8,218 nucleotides of DNA, taken from contig CAKUMG010000213.1 of NCBI GenBank assembly GCA_934667465.1, positions 1 through 8,218 on the forward strand, given 5' to 3'. The position numbers and the translations under genes were made by a program. This document shows, piece after piece, positions 1 through 5,864 of the stretch. The notes below the pieces were generated by a model. The model worked only from the letters and a program-made list of their open reading frames with translations. It did not search any database and was not told the origin of the DNA. Within the stretch, counting starts at the first letter, position 1. Each line of letters opens with the position of its first letter. The DNA is from an uncultured Actinoplanes sp. (GTDB lineage Bacteria; Actinomycetota; Actinomycetes; Mycobacteriales; Micromonosporaceae).

Positions 1-220
1 GCGGCGGCGAACACCTCGGGGTTGTAGGTGTGCGACAGCGTGGAGGGCCGGCCGGAGATCGAGCCGTGGTAGCCGACGAAGAAGACGGCGTCGAAGGTGT
101 CGTCGAGCCCCTGCATCATGTACAGCGGCTTGTGCCGGCCGGCGATGTAGCTGGCGTTGCCGGCCACCGCGCGCGGGTCCAGGTTGGCCATGGTGCCGTG
201 GGAGTCGTTGAGGACGATCT
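1..220 (-). pseudogene. M55-family D-aminopeptidase (DppA-like), 5'-truncated, continuing beyond the left edge
   Basis: This is the 3'-ward part of a zinc D-aminopeptidase gene, read in the same frame as the LacI regulator before it. M55 enzymes remove N-terminal D-amino acids and act as large decamers in Bacillus DppA. Visible here are the NDSHG motif (His330 in the fused numbering), GRHKPLYMMQGLDDTFDAV (350-368), FVGYHG (His374) and LSHTY (His386). As I recall them, His60 and His104 of DppA are zinc ligands, 44 residues apart. His330 and His374 here are also 44 apart, and His386 falls close to where the nucleophile His115 would be. The N-terminal strand with the DMEG motif (Asp8 and Glu10 zinc ligands) is absent, because LacI sequence takes its place. 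Without those ligands the segment should not form an intact active site. The later part, including the Glu133 equivalent, lies outside the window. Confidence 0.8.
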
Positions 221-1187
221 CGGTCGCCGGGGCCTCCTCGCCGTCGATCATGGCGAGGAGCAGGCGGACCATCTCCGAGCCCATCTCCTCGATCGGCTGG
301 TGGACGCTGGTCAGCGGCGGGTCCGTGTGGCGGGCGATCTCGGAGTCGTCGAAGCCGACGATGGCGACGTCCTGCGGGGTGCGCAGGCCGCGTTCGCGCA
401 GGATGCGCAGGGCGCCGGAGGCCATCGTGTCGGAGGCGGCGAAGACGGCGTCCAGGTCGGGGTGCTCGTCGAGGAGGCGGGTCATGGCGGCGGCGCCGCT
501 CTCCTCGCTGAAGTCGCCGTGGGCGACCGGGCCCGCGCCGGCCTCGTCGTGGAAGCCGGCGAGGCGGGCGATGCCGGGGGCCATGTCGAGGGGGCCGGTG
601 ATCGTGGCGATCTTGCGCCGGCCGCGGTTGCGGAGGTGGGCGACCGCGGCCCGGGCGCCGCCGCGGTTGTCGGCGTCGACCCAGGGGCAGGAGTCCGGGC
701 CGGTGGGGCGGCCCGCGCGGACGGTGGCGACGCCGCGCTGCTCGAGCTGGACCGGCAGCGGGTCGGCGCCGTGCAGGGAGAGCAGCAGGGCACCGTCGAC
801 GTGCTGGCGGGTGAGGTAGCCCTCGAGGCGGCGGCGCTCGTGCGGGGCCTGCGCGATCATCAGGACCATCTGCAGGCCGCGGTCGACGAGGCCGGTCGAG
901 ATCGACTGGACGATGCGGCCGAAGAACGGCTCGGCGAAGAAGCGCGCGCCGGACTCGAACACGACCAGGGCGATGGAGTCGGTGCGCGAGGTGACCAGGG
1001 CGCGGGCCGCCCGGTTGGGCACGTAGCCCAGCTCGGCGATGGCGGTCTCGACCGCGGCGCGGGCCTGCGGGCTGACCTGGGCCGAGCCGTTGACGACGCG
1101 GGAGACCGTGCCGCGGCCGACGCCGGCGCGGTGGGCGACCTGGTCGAGGGTCGGCGCACGGTTGACCGATCGGCCGCGTTCCGCCAC
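1..1187 (-). CDS. LacI-family transcriptional regulator fused in frame to an M55 peptidase segment (runs off the left edge)
   Basis: Sugar-responsive DNA-binding repressor. The GTG start at 1187 has a GGAGG ribosome site at 1195-1199, 7 bases upstream, and no better start is visible. Residues 11-60 form the LacI helix-turn-helix and hinge: TLDQVAHRAGVGRGTVSRVVN, then the typical ELGYVPNRAARAL. Residues 70-326 are the periplasmic-binding-protein-like effector domain, with GALLLSLHG (132-140), a conserved AASDTMASGAL (250-260), VGFDD (277-281) and TSVHQP (293-298). The stretch around residues 205-225 looks several residues shorter than usual for the family. After ATEIVL (321-326) a LacI protein would end within about 10-20 residues. 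Instead the frame continues as M55 peptidase sequence from residue 327 to the window edge (residue 395). The regulator part is certain. Whether the fusion is a real protein or a join artefact is open. The target is unknown; proximity to xylA/xylB remnants makes xylose control conceivable, but this is inference. Confidence 0.9.
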   Translation of the reverse strand, partial: MAERGRSVNRAPTLDQVAHRAGVGRGTVSRVVNGSAQVSPQARAAVETAIAELGYVPNRAARALVTSRTDSIALVVFESGARFFAEPFFGRIVQSISTGLVDRGLQMVLMIAQAPHERRRLEGYLTRQHVDGALLLSLHGADPLPVQLEQRGVATVRAGRPTGPDSCPWVDADNRGGARAAVAHLRNRGRRKIATITGPLDMAPGIARLAGFHDEAGAGPVAHGDFSEESGAAAMTRLLDEHPDLDAVFAASDTMASGALRILRERGLRTPQDVAIVGFDDSEIARHTDPPLTSVHQPIEEMGSEMVRLLLAMIDGEEAPATEIVLNDSHGTMANLDPRAVAGNASYIAGRHKPLYMMQGLDDTFDAVFFVGYHGSISGRPSTLSHTYNPEVFAA

Positions 1188-1213
1188 TGCCCCACCTCCG
1201 TCTCGACACCGTC

Positions 1214-1244
1214 AACCTACCGCGCGGCGGAAGAAGGCGATCAA
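1214..1244 (-). promoter_or_regulatory. possible lacI promoter
   Basis: On the minus strand a TTGATC (1239-1244) is followed 19 bases later by TAGGTT (1214-1219), which could act as -35 and -10 boxes just upstream of the regulator start at 1187. The spacing is longer than ideal and the match is partial, so this is only a suggestion. Confidence 0.22.
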
Positions 1245-1246
1245 GC

Positions 1247-1302
1247 GGAACAGCGGACCGCGTCACCCGGGGGCAGGAGGGGGTGACACGGCCCGCTGTT
1301 CC
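1247..1302 (-). terminator. 22-bp stem hairpin between the small membrane gene and lacI
   Basis: Arms at 1247-1268 and 1281-1302 pair over 22 positions around a 12-base loop. On the plus strand two positions are A/C mismatches (1257/1292 and 1261/1288). In the minus-strand transcript both become G-U wobbles, so the stem is unbroken only in minus-strand RNA. It lies 18 bases after the stop of the 83-residue gene and 59 bases before the lacI start. This fits a terminator that separates the two genes, although no clear U-tract follows. Confidence 0.65.
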
Positions 1303-1320
1303 CAGGGGCGGAAGCCGGGG

Positions 1321-1572
1321 TCAGGAGTTGACCAGCATGGCGGCGAGCACCATGCCGAGCGCACCGCCGGCCACACCCGCGGCCGCCGCGTACCAGCCGA
1401 GCGGGCGGTCGCCCATGGCGCCACCGATGATGCCGAGAACGAGACCGGCGAGTCCGAACAACGGCGGGAAGAACAGGATCGCGACCGCCGCGAAGACGAA
1501 TCCGAGAATGGTGCACACGCGCGCGGCGGAAACGCCGGAACGAGCAGCCCGAGGGGTGGTGACCTGCGCCAT
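1321..1572 (-). CDS. small integral membrane protein (83 aa)
   Basis: Function unknown. The ATG start at 1572 has a strong ribosome site, GGAGGAG at 1580-1586, 7 bases upstream. The protein has a short basic N-terminus (about residues 1-18), a long hydrophobic stretch at 20-53 that may form one or two membrane segments around a Phe-Pro-Pro break (FFPPLFG, 34-40), a short charged loop GDRPLG (54-59) and a last Ala/Gly-rich segment at 60-82. This architecture, with the LVLGIIGG motif before a small charged loop, is common among tiny actinobacterial membrane proteins of the DUF4190-like type, but I cannot assign a family with certainty. It lies 76 bases downstream of the 211-residue gene on the same strand, so co-transcription is possible, though it may have its own promoter. 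Confidence 0.82.
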   Translation of the reverse strand: MAQVTTPRAARSGVSAARVCTILGFVFAAVAILFFPPLFGLAGLVLGIIGGAMGDRPLGWYAAAAGVAGGALGMVLAAMLVNS

Positions 1573-1608
1573 TGTCTTTCTCCTCCGTGAGTTGTGCTTA
1601 CGCTCAAA

Positions 1609-1635
1609 GGACTACCCACAGGGGACGGACGTCAA
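1609..1635 (-). promoter_or_regulatory. possible promoter of the small membrane gene
   Basis: A minus-strand TTGACG (1630-1635) is a good -35 match. A TAGTCC (1609-1614) follows after 15 bases and could be a weak -10. Both sit in the gap between the 211-residue gene and the 83-residue gene. The short spacer lowers confidence. Confidence 0.28.
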
Positions 1636-1648
1636 AACCTCAACCGGT

Positions 1649-2284
1649 TCACAAATCCTGCGGTACGGCGGTGCGGCGCCGCGCCTCGGCGACGTCGGCC
1701 ATCAGCCGGTCCCACGTCTCGTCGGGGCGGAACGGGCCGAGCGCCAGGCCGCCGCCGACCGTGGCCCAGCTGTACTCCCACCAGGCCGCGACGCGGACCG
1801 GCCAGAGCCCGACGCGGACCGCGCCGGCCAGGAAGCAGCGGTGCACCAGCAGCGTGGCGGCGAGCATGTCGTCGTCGAACTCGACGCCCTCCTCCCCCGC
1901 CGCCCGGCCGAGGGCGCGCACGTCACGGTGCATCTCGGAGTAGGCGATCAGCTCGGGCGTGGCCGGCACCCGCACCTCGGCCCCGGGGACGAGCATGTCG
2001 GCGGCGTAGGCCGGCATGAACACCACGTCGTCCACCGTGATGATCAGGGGCAGCTCCTCGTGGCCGCGGCGGATGCCCAGCTCGAGGCCGGGCTCGCCGA
2101 GCGGGGTGATGATCTGCTCGAATCCGAGCACGTCGGACATCCGCAGCCGCACCGCGTCGCCGAGTGCGGGCAGGTGGACGGTCACGGTGCCGGCCTGGAC
2201 CGACACCTCGGTGCCGGGGAGTTCGCCGAGCAGACCCACAAGAGCTTCACTGTGCACGTCCTGGTTATACCCAACCAAGACCAC
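1649..2284 (-). CDS. hypothetical protein, 211 aa, no recognised family
   Basis: I do not recognise this protein. The frame has consistently GC-ending codons and no shadow-like composition. It looks soluble and acidic: no signal peptide and no membrane segment. The N-terminal half (about 1-100) looks rich in beta strands (TVTVHLPAL, LPLIITVDDVVFMP). The C-terminal half looks helical and has a tryptophan-rich patch (WPVRVAAWWEYSW, 161-173) and a basic tail. The start chosen is GTG at 2284, with only a weak GGAA about 8-9 bases upstream. A second GTG at 2257 would remove nine residues and cannot be excluded. The first 20 codons are less GC-rich than the rest. It is transcribed divergently from the regulator-hydrolase pair across an AT-richer 136-base gap, and precedes the 83-residue membrane gene on the same strand. 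Confidence 0.72.
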   Translation of the reverse strand: MVLVGYNQDVHSEALVGLLGELPGTEVSVQAGTVTVHLPALGDAVRLRMSDVLGFEQIITPLGEPGLELGIRRGHEELPLIITVDDVVFMPAYAADMLVPGAEVRVPATPELIAYSEMHRDVRALGRAAGEEGVEFDDDMLAATLLVHRCFLAGAVRVGLWPVRVAAWWEYSWATVGGGLALGPFRPDETWDRLMADVAEARRRTAVPQDL

Positions 2285-2420
2285 GATGACAATTCCGCAC
2301 AGTTACCGAGCGGCTACTAAATGTAATATCTACGCCTATCGACAAAAGCAGAGGCCACGACTTCGAGTACTACGCACCTACGCACTTGTCGCGTCGGCGG
2401 AACAGTCATTCAATTTCTCC
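2285..2420. promoter_or_regulatory. AT-richer divergent intergenic region with candidate promoter and repeats
   Basis: This is the most AT-rich stretch of the window and separates two divergent genes. On the plus strand a TTACCG (2303-2308) and TAATAT (2324-2329), 15 bases apart, could be promoter boxes for the regulator-hydrolase operon. That would leave a leader of roughly 85 bases containing the CTACGCAC repeats. The minus-strand promoter for the 211-residue gene should lie here too, but I see no clear boxes. No good Shine-Dalgarno sequence precedes the ATG at 2421. Confidence 0.4.
2370..2385 (+). repeat. perfect tandem 8-mer CTACGCAC x2
   Basis: CTACGCAC occurs at 2370-2377 and again immediately at 2378-2385. 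A related CTACGCCT lies at 2330-2337, 40 bases before the first copy. The repeats lie between the candidate -10 box and the start of the regulator-like gene, so they may bind a regulator or be chance. Confidence 0.45.
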
Positions 2421-3335
2421 ATGACGTTCGGCAAGGCGAATCTGCCCTACCCCTATAACCAGGACTTCACGGGCATCGTCACCCGCGTGAAGGGTGTCCG
2501 GGAGGCAACACGAGCCGCGCTGGTCAACTCGCCCAAGGTCGCGTCCTATCTGAAGGCGGGCGCCAACCTGGTCGAGCAGAACCTCGGTGCCTGCGACTGG
2601 GCCGCGGTCGCCGACACCGGACGCAAGCAGTACTGGTCGGGCCTGCGCTTCCTCACCGAGCGCGCCCTGTCGCGCGAGATGGAGCAGCTCGAGCCGCCGT
2701 TCCTGCGCCAGCGCGGCGAGGGACCCTACCGCGCGACCTGGGCCAGCCACGACGACTACCTCAACGACCTGCTGACCTTCCTCTTCCACGCGGAGAGCTA
2801 TGACCCGCAGTACGACGCCGGGGTGCAGACCCGCGGCTGGCTCGACGACGAGGAGAACTTCGTCGAGGCCATCGACCGGGCCACCTACGCCGAGCTCGAG
2901 GCGATCTGCCGGATGCCGCTGTTCCGGCTCCAGCTGATCATGGTGGCCACGGCCGACCGCAACGACGGCATCCACGACGCGATCGCCAACAGCTACGACG
3001 GCGCGCTCGGGCCGTGGAAGAAGATCTACGAGTCCACGTTCGCCTCGCGCGGCTTCCAGCTGCGCCCGGGCGTCACGCTCGACCAGATCGCGATGATGCT
3101 CGCCGCGGTCACCGAGGGCTTCGCCGTGCACCACCTCGGCGACCCCCGCGCGGGCGTGACCAGCGACGACGAGCGCGGCAACCTGGTCGGCATGGCCGTG
3201 CTCGGCATCCTGAACAGCTATCTCGAACCCGTCGATGAACCGACCGGCTTGACCTTGCGTGAACACTTCCGAGACGTCTCGCATCGCGCACGGCCGGCCG
3301 ACCGCACCATCGACAAGAGCGGGGACCACAGATGA
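2421..3335 (+). CDS. TetR-like regulator without an obvious DNA-binding motif (304 aa)
   Basis: The C-terminal half resembles the ligand-binding region of TetR-family regulators: a helix pair around LEAICRMPLFRLQLIMVATAD (159-179), then YESTFASRGFQLRPGVTLDQ (203-222), AAVTEGFAVHHLGDP (228-242) and VLGILNSYLE (260-269). TetR proteins normally begin with a 45-residue helix-turn-helix domain. Here residues 42-66 only loosely recall its first helix (YLKAGANLVEQ ... AAVAD), and the usual recognition-helix pattern (GVSKGTLYYHF-type) is missing. The ATG at 2421 is chosen because GC-ending codons begin here. The upstream in-frame sequence is AT-rich and non-coding in character. The site has no Shine-Dalgarno sequence, so leaderless or weak translation is possible. 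The stop overlaps the next start (ATGA), so the two proteins are probably made together. It could be an atypical one-component sensor or a ligand-binding protein. Confidence 0.78.
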   Translation: MTFGKANLPYPYNQDFTGIVTRVKGVREATRAALVNSPKVASYLKAGANLVEQNLGACDWAAVADTGRKQYWSGLRFLTERALSREMEQLEPPFLRQRGEGPYRATWASHDDYLNDLLTFLFHAESYDPQYDAGVQTRGWLDDEENFVEAIDRATYAELEAICRMPLFRLQLIMVATADRNDGIHDAIANSYDGALGPWKKIYESTFASRGFQLRPGVTLDQIAMMLAAVTEGFAVHHLGDPRAGVTSDDERGNLVGMAVLGILNSYLEPVDEPTGLTLREHFRDVSHRARPADRTIDKSGDHR

Positions 3336-4519
3336 CGAGCACCGCCCAGCCGGTTCTCCCCCACGCCGCGCCGGACCAGCCGTCGTGGTGGGAACGGCAG
3401 AGTGATGTGATCATGCGGCGGCCGCTCAACGAGTGGACGTTCACGCACATGAACTGGCTGATGCCCACCGAGCGGGTGCCCTGCGGCACCGACTTCCTGC
3501 CGCTGCCGCTGACGCCCGTGCCGCTCGACCACCTGACCTACCGCTTCGACGACGCCGACCACACGCTCGCCGACCTGCACCGGCGCACGTTCACCACGGC
3601 GTTCGTGGTGCTGCACCACGGCCGGATCGTGCACGAGAGCTACCCGGGCGCGTTCGCCGGCCCGCGCACCCGGATGCAGCTGTTCTCGCTCTCCAAGTCG
3701 GTCACGTCGATGCTGGTCGGCATCGCGCTCGCCGAGGGCGCGATCGGCAGCGTCAAGGACCTGGTCATCGACTACCGGCCCGACTTCGCCCGCACCGCAT
3801 ACGACGGCATCACCCTCGCCGACCTGCTCGACATGAGCAGCGGCGTGGGCGAGCTCGAGGTCTGGGACGTCCCGGGCAGCATCATCCGCGCGTTCGAGCG
3901 GGCGGTCCTGAGCGGCGGCGACGTCGCGTCGATCATCCGCTCCGCGCCGCGCACCGCCGCGCCCGGCGAGCGCTTCAACTACTCCACGTTCGACGCGCAG
4001 CTGCTGGGCTGGGTGCTCGAGGCCGCGACGGGTCAAAGCCTCGCCTCGTACGCGTCCTCGCGGCTGTGGCGGCGGATCGGCGCCGAGCGCGACGCGTACT
4101 ACGGGCTCAGCCGGTCGCAGCCGCGCACCGCCATCGGGGCCGGCGCCTTCAATGCCACCGCCCGCGACCTGGCCCGCCTGGGCCTGCTCATGGCGCACGA
4201 CGGGCGGCTCGCCGGGCAGCAGCTGGTCCCCCGCGACTGGACCCGCCGCAGCCGGGGCGCCGACGCCCCGCACCTCGACGTGGGCTCGCTCGGCCCCAGC
4301 GGCTACGACCACTACGGCTACGCGAACCAGTGGTGGACCCTCGGCGAGAGCTGCTTCAACGCGTTCACCGGCCTCGGCGTACACGGGCAGTATCTGTTCG
4401 TCGATCCGGTCGCCGACGTCGTCGTCGTGAAATGCAGCGCCTGGCCCACCGAGGACGATCCCGCGCGCGACCGCGAAACGGTCACCGCCCTGCGCCGGAT
4501 CGCGGACCACCTGGCCTGA
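3332..4519 (+). CDS. NylB-like serine hydrolase of the beta-lactamase fold (395 aa)
   Basis: This is a cytosolic serine hydrolase of the class C beta-lactamase/esterase superfamily, closest in layout to 6-aminohexanoate-dimer hydrolase NylB (392 aa). The catalytic SxxK is Ser119-Leu-Ser-Lys122 in LFSLSKSVTS, and the tyrosine is Tyr217 in FNYSTFD. These align with NylB Ser112, Lys115 and Tyr215. Other shared blocks are TARDLARLGLLM (276-287), QWW (333-335), GVHGQYLFVDP (349-359) and VVVVKCSAWP (363-372). There is no signal peptide. The substrate is unknown: family members cleave amides, esters or peptides, and NylB's nylon-oligomer activity depends on a few residues (including Tyr170) that I cannot align here with confidence, since this region reads DMSSGVGELE. 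The ATG at 3332 overlaps the upstream stop by four bases and has a GGGGA site about 7 bases away. A hairpin follows at 4541-4565. Confidence 0.9.
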   Translation: MTSTAQPVLPHAAPDQPSWWERQSDVIMRRPLNEWTFTHMNWLMPTERVPCGTDFLPLPLTPVPLDHLTYRFDDADHTLADLHRRTFTTAFVVLHHGRIVHESYPGAFAGPRTRMQLFSLSKSVTSMLVGIALAEGAIGSVKDLVIDYRPDFARTAYDGITLADLLDMSSGVGELEVWDVPGSIIRAFERAVLSGGDVASIIRSAPRTAAPGERFNYSTFDAQLLGWVLEAATGQSLASYASSRLWRRIGAERDAYYGLSRSQPRTAIGAGAFNATARDLARLGLLMAHDGRLAGQQLVPRDWTRRSRGADAPHLDVGSLGPSGYDHYGYANQWWTLGESCFNAFTGLGVHGQYLFVDPVADVVVVKCSAWPTEDDPARDRETVTALRRIADHLA

Positions 4520-4540
4520 TCCACCCCCGCGGCACCACGA

Positions 4541-4565
4541 CCGGCCGGCGATTCCCGCCGGCCGG
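4541..4565 (+). terminator. hairpin after the NylB-like gene
   Basis: A perfect 10-bp stem (CCGGCCGGCG at 4541-4550, its complement at 4556-4565) closes the loop ATTCC, 21 bases after the stop codon. It is followed by pyrimidine-rich sequence but no T-run. Such GC-only hairpins often end transcripts in actinobacteria. Confidence 0.55.
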
Positions 4566-4596
4566 CTCGATTCTCCCCTGACCTCATTGCCCGCCA

Positions 4597-4621
4597 CTTC
4601 CCTGCCCCGTCGGCAGGGAAG
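4597..4621 (+). terminator. second perfect hairpin, upstream of the lipase
   Basis: CTTCCCTGCC at 4597-4606 pairs fully with 4612-4621 around the loop CCGTC, a 10-bp stem. It ends 38 bases before the lipase start. It may be a second terminator stem for the upstream operon, or it may lie in the lipase leader and act as an RNA structure or a protein-binding site. The sequence alone does not decide. Confidence 0.45.
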
Positions 4622-4659
4622 CGCTCCGTCCTGCCCGATCACCCGAGAGGATTCCGTAC

Positions 4660-5772
4660 GTGAGATCAGCCCTGCGCTGGGCAGCCGCCGCCCAGCTCGC
4701 CGTCCTCGCCGTCACGGGCGCCGCGGTCACCACCGCCACCCCGGCGAACGCCGTCGTCGCCTCCGGCACCGTCCTGCTGAGCAGCACCGCCACGCTCCCG
4801 CCCGAGCTGGCCCCGCTCGCCACCGGCAAGAAGATCCAGTACCTGACCACCGGCCTCAACGGCGCCGCCGCCACCGCCTCGGGCCTGATCCTGACCCCCA
4901 AGACCAACAAGAAGAACAAGACCGTCGTCTGGGCGCACGGCTCCACCGGCCTCGCCGACCAGTGCGCCCCGTCGGCGAGCCAGGCCGTGTTCTGGCCGGA
5001 GGCGCGCGCCGCCATCGCCAAGCTGCTGCAGAAGGGCTGGACCGTCGCGGCCCCCGACTACCCGGGGCTGGGCTCGCTCGGCTCGCACCCCTACCTGGTC
5101 GGCGCCAGCGAGGGGCGCGCGATCATCGACAGCGTCAAGGCGGCGCGCAACCTCGACAGCGCGCTCGGCACCGCGTACGCGATCGACGGTCACTCGCAGG
5201 GCGGGCAGGGCGGCCTGTTCGCCAGCCAGCTCGCACCCTCGTACGACGGCGCCCTGGTCCTCAAGGGTGTCGCGGCCATCGCCCCGGCCAGCAACCTCGA
5301 CCTGATCGCGCCCGACATCCCCGGCACGCCCGGGCAGGGCTACCTGGTGATGGCGCTGTACGGCATCAACGCGGTCGAGCCGTCCTTCAACCCGAACAGC
5401 TACCTCGCCGCGCCGGCGAAGCAGAAGGCACCCGTCCTGACCTCCGGCTGCCTCTACCAGATCCTCGACGCCTACGCGCCGCTCACCCCCGCCCAGCTCG
5501 TCCCGAACGGCGTGGTCGCGCAGCAGGTCCTCACCAAGCTCGCCCAGTACGGCAACCCGGGCGCGAACCCGCCGAGCGCCCCGACGCTGATCGTCCACGG
5601 CACCGACGACGAAGCCGTGCCGTACGGGCTGTCGGCCGGGCCGCTGGTCCAGACGCTCAGCAACCAGGGCCAGAGCGTCGAGTTCATCACCGTCGAGGGC
5701 GCCACCCACGACGGCGCGGTCTTCGCCACCGTCGACACGGTGGCCGACTGGCTGGCCGCCCGGCTCGCCTGA
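4660..5772 (+). CDS. secreted lipase/esterase, alpha/beta hydrolase of the LIP family (370 aa)
   Basis: This is an extracellular serine hydrolase that probably cleaves triacylglycerols or other esters. It is made from a GTG start at 4660, with GAGAGGA about 7 bases upstream. Residues 1-31 form a Sec signal peptide: basic start, hydrophobic Ala/Leu/Val core, and an Ala-Asn-Ala cleavage site. The mature part has the alpha/beta hydrolase pattern: WAHGSTG (91-97) as likely oxyanion-loop region, APDYPGLG (131-138), nucleophile elbow GHSQGG with Ser179, acid in HGTDDEAVP (Asp316 or Asp317), and His350 in EGATHDG. Cys102 and Cys264 are the only cysteines and may form a disulfide. Order and spacing match secreted lipases of PF03583 type (Candida antarctica lipase A-like). 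It is preceded by two hairpins and followed by a strong one, so it is probably a single-gene transcript. The precise substrate is not visible. Confidence 0.9.
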   Translation: MRSALRWAAAAQLAVLAVTGAAVTTATPANAVVASGTVLLSSTATLPPELAPLATGKKIQYLTTGLNGAAATASGLILTPKTNKKNKTVVWAHGSTGLADQCAPSASQAVFWPEARAAIAKLLQKGWTVAAPDYPGLGSLGSHPYLVGASEGRAIIDSVKAARNLDSALGTAYAIDGHSQGGQGGLFASQLAPSYDGALVLKGVAAIAPASNLDLIAPDIPGTPGQGYLVMALYGINAVEPSFNPNSYLAAPAKQKAPVLTSGCLYQILDAYAPLTPAQLVPNGVVAQQVLTKLAQYGNPGANPPSAPTLIVHGTDDEAVPYGLSAGPLVQTLSNQGQSVEFITVEGATHDGAVFATVDTVADWLAARLA

Positions 5773-5808
5773 TCGTTCTCGGCTTCCCTGGATTCCGGCC
5801 CCCGGAAA

Positions 5809-5846
5809 ACGGCACCCCGCGCGCCCCTTCCCGCGCGGGGTGCCGT
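5809..5846. terminator. bidirectional terminator between convergent genes
   Basis: A perfect 15-bp stem (5809-5823 with 5832-5846) encloses an 8-base loop. It lies between the end of the lipase (5772) and the end of the minus-strand membrane gene (5865). On the minus strand the stem is followed by TTTT (complement of 5806-5809 and neighbours), so it best fits termination of the membrane gene, and it can also stop the lipase transcript. A smaller hairpin (TTCCGG/CCGGAA, 5793-5807) sits beside it. Confidence 0.8.
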
Positions 5847-5864
5847 CCCATGCCCGTTACCTTC

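Noticed and set aside
190..230. Insertion-sequence or integrase attachment site at the LacI/M55 join
   Set aside because: I compared the sequence around the left and right joins and found no shared direct or inverted repeat longer than about five bases, no tRNA gene and no recombinase gene.
30..1286. Long plus-strand frame of 418 codons over the left edge
   Set aside because: It is the antisense shadow of lacI. The composition is Gly/Ala/Arg/Asp repeats with no family resemblance, while the minus strand gives a clear LacI protein with a ribosome site.
2016..2420. Extension of the TetR-like gene upstream to an ATG at 2016
   Set aside because: This part is antisense to the 211-residue gene and then crosses AT-rich non-coding sequence. 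GC-ending codon use begins only at 2421, and no DNA-binding domain would be gained.
3218..4642. Minus-strand frame of 474 codons opposite the NylB-like gene
   Set aside because: It is a shadow of high-GC coding sequence; the plus strand carries all NylB catalytic blocks.
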